Of a stretch of DNA of 7,599 nucleotides, positions 1-5,700 are shown one piece after another. Origin of the DNA: Verrucomicrobiota bacterium (GTDB lineage Bacteria > Verrucomicrobiota > Verrucomicrobiia > Limisphaerales > AV2); the NCBI GenBank assembly GCA_003219345.1, contig QHOP01000270.1, positions 6,801 through 14,399 of the forward strand, read 5' to 3'. The notes below the pieces were generated by a model that saw only the letters and a list, made by a program, of their open reading frames with translations, was not told where the DNA came from and searched no databases. Within the stretch, counting starts at the first letter, position 1. Every line of letters starts with the position of its first letter. Position numbers and translations under genes: made by a program.

Positions 1-377
1 AGGCGTTTGCGCGGGCGTTCATCAAGCGGCGTTCCGGCTGCGTCATCAACGTGTCTTCCGTCACCGGTTTGATCGGCAATGCCGGCCAGTCCAACTACGC
101 GGCGAGCAAAGCCGCGCTGATCGGGTTTACCAAGTCGGTCGCTCGCGAACTGGCCTCGCGCGGCATCACGGTGAACGCTCTGGCTCCGGGGTTCGTAGAG
201 ACGGACATGACAGCGGCGATAAGCGATGAAGTCCGCCAGGAGTTATTGCAGAGAATTCCTTTGAATGCCTTTGGACAACCGGACGATATCGCGAATGCGG
301 CGTTGTTTCTGGCCAGTCCGGCAGCCCGTTACATCACCGGGCAAGTGATCACAGTGGACGGCGGGATGGTGATGTAA
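1..377 (+). CDS. fabG: 3-oxoacyl-ACP reductase FabG, C-terminal part (5' end outside window)
   Basis: FabG is the cytoplasmic, NADPH-dependent short-chain dehydrogenase that reduces 3-oxoacyl-ACP to 3-hydroxyacyl-ACP in type II fatty-acid synthesis. The reading frame is already open at the left edge (first full codon at 3) and ends with TAA at 375-377, giving 124 visible codons. The catalytic core is present: INVSSVTG with the active Ser at 57-59, then NYAASK with Tyr at 96-98 and Lys at 108-110. After it come the family segments ASRGITVNALAPGFVETDMT and YITGQVITVDGGMVM. Spacing Ser-Tyr-Lys (13 and 4 residues) matches E. coli FabG Ser138-Tyr151-Lys155, so roughly 120 residues with the Rossmann nucleotide-binding motif are missing upstream. 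An internal GTG at 51 is Val of the INVSS strand, not a start. Followed by acpP and fabF, the usual fab cluster order, which supports FabG over another SDR enzyme. Confidence 0.95.
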   Translation, partial: AFARAFIKRRSGCVINVSSVTGLIGNAGQSNYAASKAALIGFTKSVARELASRGITVNALAPGFVETDMTAAISDEVRQELLQRIPLNAFGQPDDIANAALFLASPAARYITGQVITVDGGMVM

Positions 378-490
378 AATCGACTGGACGGCGGCTATTC
401 ACGCCGATAGAGAAGACTAGGTCGAATGAAAAGCATGTTTTTTGTCAGGCAAAGCGCTGGAGCCGCAGGGACCTTTTTGCCATTCAGGGC

Positions 491-519
491 TTGACGCCTT
501 TCGGAGCGTCGCTTAGACA
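491..519 (+). promoter_or_regulatory. Candidate sigma70-type promoter for acpP
   Basis: TTGACG at 491-496 matches five of six bases of the -35 consensus. It is followed after exactly 17 bases by TAGACA at 514-519, which matches only three of six -10 bases. It would start transcription about 25 bases before the acpP ATG. The 171-base gap between fabG and acpP leaves room for a separate acpP promoter, and ACP is needed in much larger amounts than the enzymes. A 5-bp inverted repeat (493-497 with 506-510) lies inside the spacer. The -10 is poor, so this is only a candidate. Confidence 0.3.
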
Positions 520-538
520 CACATCATCAAATCAAAAC

Positions 539-542
539 GGAG
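539..542 (+). promoter_or_regulatory. Ribosome binding site of acpP
   Basis: GGAG at 539-542 sits six bases before the acpP ATG at 549, in an A-rich context. It fixes the acpP start. It is the only clear, well-spaced Shine-Dalgarno sequence before any of the three starts visible in the window. Confidence 0.75.
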
Positions 543-548
543 AACCTC

Positions 549-794
549 ATGGCTGCTGAAAAAACAATCGAACAGAGAGTGAAGGCGATCATCACCGAGC
601 AACTCGGTGTGAACCCGGACCAGGTGACACCCGAGGCGAAGTTCATTGAGGATTTGGGAGCAGATTCCCTCGACACCGTTGAGCTCGTCATGGCCCTGGA
701 AGAGGAATTTGGCCAGGAAATCCCCGATGAAGAAGCGGAAAAGCTGCAGAGCGTGGGCGATGTGATCAAATACATCGAGGAAAAACAGAAATAA
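549..794 (+). CDS. acpP: Acyl carrier protein
   Basis: Small acidic cytoplasmic protein that carries fatty-acyl intermediates as thioesters on a 4'-phosphopantetheine arm. The 81 residues match the usual ACP length. The phosphopantetheine attachment motif GADSLDTVELVMALEE is intact, with the modified serine at residue 40. The flanking pattern is typical: helix I IEQRVKAIITEQLGV, helix II starting DSLDTVEL, and a C-terminal VGDVIKYIEE helix. Many Asp and Glu residues give the expected strongly acidic charge. The start at 549 is supported by GGAG six bases upstream. It lies 171 bases after fabG and 64 bases before fabF, the normal neighbours of acpP. A terminator-like hairpin follows directly, and a candidate promoter precedes it, so it may be produced largely as a short single-gene transcript. 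No odd residues were noticed. It must be converted to the holo form by an ACP synthase not present in this window. Confidence 0.97.
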   Translation: MAAEKTIEQRVKAIITEQLGVNPDQVTPEAKFIEDLGADSLDTVELVMALEEEFGQEIPDEEAEKLQSVGDVIKYIEEKQK

Positions 795-812
795 TCAGGA
801 AGACGGATTCTC

Positions 813-857
813 CGGGGCAGCGGCCGCTGGTTTCAGCGCGAGCTGCCCCGTTTCTTT
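813..857 (+). terminator. Intrinsic terminator / attenuator between acpP and fabF
   Basis: A perfect 9-bp GC-rich stem is formed by CGGGGCAGC (813-821) and GCTGCCCCG (842-850). Inside it a second perfect 5-bp stem, CGCTG (825-829) with CAGCG (834-838), closes a GTTT tetraloop. The hairpin is followed at once by TTTCTTT (851-857). This is the classic form of a Rho-independent terminator. It starts 18 bases after the acpP stop codon and its T-run ends one base before the fabF ATG. Since no promoter for fabF was recognised after it, partial readthrough (attenuation) is the simplest reading. In that case acpP would be transcribed more than fabF. Confidence 0.75.
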
Positions 858-858
858 A

Positions 859-2118
859 ATGATCGGCAATTCGACAGAACGGCGGGTGGTGGTGACCGGA
901 CTGGGCGTCGTATCAGCGCTCGGCCTGGACTTTGACACGTTCTGGAACAACATCGTCGCTGGTCGCTGCGGCATTGATAAAATCACTGCGTTCGACGTCT
1001 CCAAGTACGATTGTCAGATTGCCGCCGAAGTGAAAAATTTTGATCCTGCTCCTGCTTTTCCTTCGCCCAAGGAAATCCGGCGCACCGACCGCTTCGCGCA
1101 GTTCGGCGTTTACGCCGGCTACCAGGCGTTGAAGGACGCCGGACTGGACCTCGACAAACTGGACCGCGATGAAACCGGTGTGTTCATCGGCTCCGGCATC
1201 GGCGGACTGTACACCGTCGAGGAACAGCACAAAATTTTGTTGAGCAAAGGGCCGGGACGCCTTTCGCCGTTCCTCATCCCCATGCTCATTTTGAACATGG
1301 CTTCGGGACTTTTCTCCATGTTCTACAAGCTGCGGGGACCGAATCTGGCCACGTGCTCCGCCTGCGCCACGTCCACCCATGCGATTGGCGAAGCCTGGCG
1401 GACGATCAAAATGGGCGACGCCAAAGTCATGTTCGCCGGTGGAACGGAGGCCACCATCGTGCCGATGGGCATTGGGGGCTTCTGCGCGATGAAGGCCTTG
1501 AGCACGCGCAACGACGATCCGCAACGCGCTTCCCGTCCGTTCGACGCCGAGCGGGACGGCTTCGTGATGGGGGAGGGCGCGGGCGTCATCGTGATGGAAG
1601 ACCTGGAACACGCTCGGGCGCGCGGCGCGAGAATCTACTGCGAAATGATCGGCTATGGCAACACGGCCGATGCCAATCACATGACGGCCCCCGCGCCCGA
1701 AGGCGAAGGGGCGGCCCGATGCATGAAAGCGGCTTTGCGCTCCGCCGGGCTGCGCCCCGGAGATATTTCCTACATCAACGCCCACGGCACTTCCACGCCA
1801 CAGGGCGACATTTGCGAAACGCAGGCGATCGAGACCGTTTTCGGCGCTCACGCCAGGCGGATCGCCGTCAGTTCCACCAAGGGCGCTACCGGGCACATGC
1901 TCGGCGCGTCGGGCGCGGTGGAAATGGCGATCTGCGCCAAAGCGATCCAAACCAACGTCGTCCCACCGACCATCAATTACGAACATCCCGACCCCGAGTG
2001 CGATCTGGATTACGTCCCAAACACAGCGCGGGAGATGACCGTCAGCGCGGTGTTGAACAACTCGTTCGGCTTCGGCGGGCACAACGCCTCGATGGTGGCG
2101 AAGAAGTTCGTGGCTTAA
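859..2118 (+). CDS. fabF: 3-oxoacyl-ACP synthase II (beta-ketoacyl-ACP synthase, KAS II)
   Basis: Cytoplasmic condensing enzyme that elongates acyl-ACP by decarboxylative Claisen condensation with malonyl-ACP. The 419-residue product has the full thiolase-fold arrangement and close to the E. coli length of 413. Visible sites are the nucleophile Cys169 in SACATSTHAIG, His309 in NAHGTSTPQGD, Lys341 in SSTKGATGH and His346. Each of the triad residues is six positions later than E. coli Cys163, His303 and His340. The gating-loop motif GFGGHN is near the C-terminus. The residue after the CAT of the nucleophile motif is Ser172 where many FabF have Gly, and a second cysteine (Cys166) lies three residues before the nucleophile; both look tolerable. 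ATG at 859 is the first possible start: the frame is open back to a stop at 763 but contains no ATG, GTG or TTG before it. There is no Shine-Dalgarno sequence next to this start. FabF rather than FabB is favoured by length, the motif set and placement right after acpP. Confidence 0.96.
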   Translation: MIGNSTERRVVVTGLGVVSALGLDFDTFWNNIVAGRCGIDKITAFDVSKYDCQIAAEVKNFDPAPAFPSPKEIRRTDRFAQFGVYAGYQALKDAGLDLDKLDRDETGVFIGSGIGGLYTVEEQHKILLSKGPGRLSPFLIPMLILNMASGLFSMFYKLRGPNLATCSACATSTHAIGEAWRTIKMGDAKVMFAGGTEATIVPMGIGGFCAMKALSTRNDDPQRASRPFDAERDGFVMGEGAGVIVMEDLEHARARGARIYCEMIGYGNTADANHMTAPAPEGEGAARCMKAALRSAGLRPGDISYINAHGTSTPQGDICETQAIETVFGAHARRIAVSSTKGATGHMLGASGAVEMAICAKAIQTNVVPPTINYEHPDPECDLDYVPNTAREMTVSAVLNNSFGFGGHNASMVAKKFVA

Positions 2119-2390
2119 AATACGATTGATGGAAGTCGAAGAGAGCGTCCAAGGAGAGTAGCGCGCCTTCTCCTGATGCTTTGCCACCACGCCTCCTTTC
2201 CGCGGCTTTCTCTCTTCTCTGATTCTCAACTATAGACCCTGTGTGTCCTGACCTCCGACATGCGGATTACCCGGTCTTCGAGAATGAAATCTGCTGGACG
2301 AGATAAGAAACGACGCGCTTCGTAAGCGCAGAGGTTACAAATACTTATGATAGTGGCTCATTCTCAGACATTCCCAGTCTTAATACTGGC

Positions 2391-2402
2391 AGCACGCGTG
2401 CT
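2391..2402. repeat. 12-base perfect palindrome (possible operator)
   Basis: AGCACGCGTGCT is a perfect 12-base palindrome starting two bases after a 5-bp hairpin (2374-2389, CCAGT/ACTGG). It could be a dimeric regulator site or a chance palindrome. There is one copy in the gap, and no nearby promoter elements are strong enough to decide. Confidence 0.25.
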
Positions 2403-2566
2403 ATGTCCTATTTCTTAACATGAGAAACTGGACAAACAGTCAGCCGATAACAGTCGTCAGCGTAATGGAACCCGACGAGCTTGGAGTCCGGGCTGCATTC
2501 TTTCAGCGCTGGGACACGGCTTCGGTTGCGACTGGATCGCCGACACGAGCCGCCTTTCCGCAGTCA

Positions 2567-2597
2567 ATGGCGCTGCCACAGACTGTGGCAACGCTGT
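2567..2597. repeat. REP-like imperfect inverted repeat
   Basis: The arms GCGCTGCCACA (2570-2580) and TGTGGCAACGC (2584-2594) pair at 10 of 11 positions around the 3-base loop GAC. The inner seven pairs are perfect. As RNA the stem can extend by two G-U wobbles and one A-U pair to 2567-2597. It lies in non-coding sequence 83 bases before the ATG of the giant gene. Such compact, intergenic, GC-rich hairpins are typical of REP-type dispersed elements, but a leader hairpin or regulator site is equally possible from one copy. There is no T-run after it, so it is not a terminator. Confidence 0.5.
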
Positions 2598-2679
2598 ATC
2601 TGCCTGAGGCTCTCATTAACGTCTTCCTCCGCCCAACTGACCGATAATCGCTGCAAAGGTCCAGCTTCCCGCCAACATC

Positions 2680-2796
2680 ATGAAGAAAACAACCAGCATC
2701 CCCTTTCGCGCGTTGTTTCCGCTTCAGTTGGCGCAAGTCTTCTGCGCCGTCGTCCTCTTCGGACTTGTCGGCGGAGGCACCGCGTGGGGTCAGGCA
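2680..2796 (+). other. Signal peptide of the giant protein
   Basis: The N-terminus MKKTTSIPFRALFPLQ is basic and is followed by a hydrophobic run LAQVFCAVVLFGLVGGG (about residues 17-33). Cleavage could fall after Gly37 (A-W-G, with Ala35 at -3) or after Ala39 (G-Q-A). The mature protein would start near VGDYRSIQSGNW. The cysteine at residue 22 is inside the hydrophobic core and is not in a lipobox, so Sec-type export without lipidation is favoured. Confidence 0.85.
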
Positions 2797-5700
2797 GTCG
2801 GAGATTACCGTTCAATACAGAGCGGCAACTGGAGCAGCACCAGCACCTGGGAACGATTCAACGGGGCGAGCTGGGTTGCGGCCGTGGCAACGCCCACCAG
2901 TTTGGATGGCCAGATCACGATTCGCGCCGGCCACACGGTGACGGTAGCCGCCAGTGTCACTGCGGATCAGGTCGTCGTTCAGGCCGGCGGCCAGATCACC
3001 GTTAGCAGCCCGTTCATCCTGACGATAGCCAACGGGGCGGGCACAGACCTGGACGTGTTCGGCACGGTGAATGTCGCTGGCACATTGACGATCAACGCAG
3101 GCGCAGCGGTCGTGGTCGAGTCCGGCGGCATTTTGCAGAATTCGGGCACCGTCAACACCACCGGCACCCTGACCTTCGCCTCGGCTGGAAAATATCAACA
3201 CACTTACACAACCAGCGCCGGCACGATTCCAACGGCGACGTGGAACGCCGGTTCGACTTGTGAAATCACCGGTTACACGACCTATAACACCGCCAATTCC
3301 CCGCCCGGAGGACTGGCCCAAAACTTTTACAACTTCACGTGGAACTGTCCGGGTCAGACGGGAACGATCACTTTGCATGGAAACATTGCCACCGTGAATG
3401 GTGACTTCACCGTGGTCAGCACGGGTAGCGGCGCGCTGATGGCCCGGCAAAACGGCGACGGCACCACGCTCACTCTCACCATCGGCGGCAATTTGAATCT
3501 CCAGGGCGGCACGCTGGACGCGAATAACGGCGTGACCGCCGCCACCATCAACCTGGGCGGCTCATATAATCAAACAGGAGGCACGTTTCTGTGCTCTGGC
3601 GCCGGCGGACTTGCACTCAATTTCACCGGGGCCAACAAAACGTTCACGCAATCCGCGGGCGCCATCAACACCGCGAACATAAGCTTCACCGTCAACGCCG
3701 GCGCGTCGCTGACTTTGAACAACGGCCTCAGCGTCGCCACCGGCCAGAATTTTACCGTAAGCAACAACGGCACGCTCAATTGTGGGACCAACGTGATCAG
3801 CGGCGCTGGCACGTTCACTCTGAGTTCCGGCGGCACGCTGGGCCTCGGTGATCCGAATTGCGTCAGCCTGTCGGGGGCGACTGGCAACATCCAGACGACG
3901 AATCGGTCATTTACCGCCGCTGGCACCTACGTGCTCAACGGCACTACCCCTCAATTCGTCGGAGTCGGCCTGTCTGGCTTCCCAGTCTTCATCCAGAATC
4001 TGACCATCAGCAACGGCGCCGGCGTGACTCTGGGCATCACCATGAGCGTGTACGGCACCTTGACTCTGTCCAGCGGTGTGCTCAACACCGGCACAAACCT
4101 GATTAATGTCACCGCGACTGGCGCAGCAGCGGTCTCCGGTGGCAGCAGCAGCAGCTACATCAACGGCACGCTGCAGAAGGCCTTCGACACCGTCGGCAAT
4201 CCGCAGTCCTTTACCTTCCCGATCGGGGATGCGTTGAATTACACTCCCATCGCTCTTACCTCGTTCAATGTGACCACGGCGGGCAGCCTGACCGCCAGAA
4301 CGATCGCCGGCGAGCATCCGAATGTCTCCACTTCGGGCATCAATGCCAACAAGGATGCCACCCGTTACTGGACGCTGACGAACTCACCCAGCGGAATCGC
4401 GGTTTCCTCCTACAGCGCTACTTTCAATTTTGTTTCCGGTGACGTGGATGCCGGAGCCAACACCGGTAATTTCGTGGTGCGGCCTTATGCCGGCAGTTGG
4501 TCAACGACAACCACTGGCGCGCACAATGCCACCAACACGCAAGCCACTGGGTTGAGTGCTTTCGGGGATTTCGCGGTTGGCGAACCGGCGATCGACCATT
4601 ATGTAGTCACGGCCGCCTCGCCCCAGACGGCGGGAACAGCCTTCAACACCACCGTCACTGCGCAGGACATTTTCAATCAAACCGTGCCGGACAGCACAAC
4701 GATCGTGACGCTGAACAGCAGCACGGGGAATGCGCAGTTCGACAGCAATGGCGACAGCACGTTTGGCGACAATACGAAAACCTTGTCGAATGGCGCCTTC
4801 ACCATCAGCACCAAAGACATCGTCGCTGAGACGGTGAATATTATCGGCACAGATTCCAATTCAACGACCGGAACCCGAATCGGCGTCGTGATCAACCCGG
4901 CGGCGCCGAACAAGCTGGCGTTTACCACGCAGCCACAGAACACGACTGCGGTGGTAACGATGGCCAGTGTCGTGGTTCAGGTTCAGGACCAATTCGGTAA
5001 TAATTTATCGCGCGGCGGGACAAACGTTTCACTGACATTGAACGGCGGGGGAACATTGCAAGGCACGACCACTGTAGCCACCGCGGCGAATGGATCAGCG
5101 ACCTTCAGCACTTTGAGCATCACGAACGCGGGCAACGAGACCCTTACAGCTTCGGCTGCGGGTTTGACGAGCGCAACCAGCAGTTCGTTTACGATCAATC
5201 CAGCGCCCGCCAGCGCGGTGAACGTGGAGACGGCCGCCGACGGCAGCGGCACGGTCGTCCCGGCGCAAAACGTGACCGCGGGCAATCCGCTTATGGTTTA
5301 TGCGATCACGCGGGACGGCAGCGGAAATTTTGTCGCCAACGTCGCCGCCAGCGCCTGGTCCTTGCCGACCAAAACCGGCGGCGTGGTGAACGGGGACCTG
5401 GCGCCGGCCGCCGACAGCAAGAGCGCGGTATTTACGGGCCGCTTGACGGGAACAGCCACTATCCGCGCAACTTCTGGAGCGCTGGCCACAACTGATTCAG
5501 GCACAGTGACCGTCGTGCCTGGAGCAGCCACGAACTTGTTCCTGACCTTGCCCGGTCAAACGTTCACCAACGGCGTCGGCAACTCGGGCACAGTCAGCAA
5601 TCAAACGGCAGGAACGCCATTCAATCTGGTGAAGCTCACTGCGACCGACAAATTCACCAACGTGGTCACAAGCTATGCCGGCGCGAAGACAATCAGTTAC

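Larger units (their letters stand above)
2119..2679. other. 561-base intergenic region with several small inverted repeats; no convincing gene
   Basis: No reading frame here looks like a protein. Just after fabF, a 6-bp inverted repeat (2152-2157 with 2169-2174) is nested in an 8-bp pairing of GAAGAGAG (2138-2145) with CTCTCTTC (2210-2217). It lacks a T-run, so it is only a weak terminator candidate. A pyrimidine-rich stretch follows at about 2190-2228. Further on are a 6-bp hairpin with a 3-base loop (2315-2329), a TATGAT box at 2346-2351 without a matching -35, a 5-bp hairpin (2374-2389), a 12-base palindrome (2391-2402) and a REP-like hairpin (2567-2597). The promoter and leader of the giant downstream gene probably lie in this gap, but the sequence does not reveal where. 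Confidence 0.6.

Noticed and set aside
448..481. GGCAAA/TTTGCC inverted repeat with a T5 run between fabG and acpP, considered as a fabG terminator
   Set aside because: Only six pairs around a 22-base loop, AT-rich at the inner end, and the T-run is inside the stem rather than after it.
426..494. 22-codon frame (MKSMFFVRQSAG...) between fabG and acpP, considered as a leader peptide
   Set aside because: No Shine-Dalgarno sequence, no codon run suggesting attenuation, and it overlaps the candidate -35 box.
1353..2129. 258-codon open frame on the + strand in another frame of fabF
   Set aside because: It is an Arg-rich out-of-frame product within fabF with no start signal and no family features.
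2138..2217. Nested inverted repeats after fabF, considered as the operon terminator
   Set aside because: Stems of 6 and 8 bp are purine/pyrimidine-biased, loops are large, and no T-run follows. Too weak to call.
913..2229. 438-codon open frame on the - strand opposite fabF
   Set aside because: It is an antisense shadow of fabF in GC-rich DNA. The protein is rich in Arg, Gly, Ala and His with no recognisable motif, while the + strand has all FabF catalytic residues.
2420..2647. 75-codon open frame on the + strand just before the giant gene
   Set aside because: No Shine-Dalgarno sequence, no recognisable motif, and it contains the REP-like hairpin at 2567-2597. Most likely non-coding leader sequence, though a small protein cannot be fully excluded.
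2481..3005. 174-codon + strand frame overlapping the start of the giant gene
   Set aside because: Arg/Ser/His-rich translation that overlaps the signal peptide and SGNW module of the giant protein in another frame; a shadow.
2812..3450. 212-codon - strand frame, and other - strand frames opposite the giant gene
   Set aside because: They are antisense to a continuous, signal-peptide-bearing coding frame with clear domain repeats; compositions are those of shadows.
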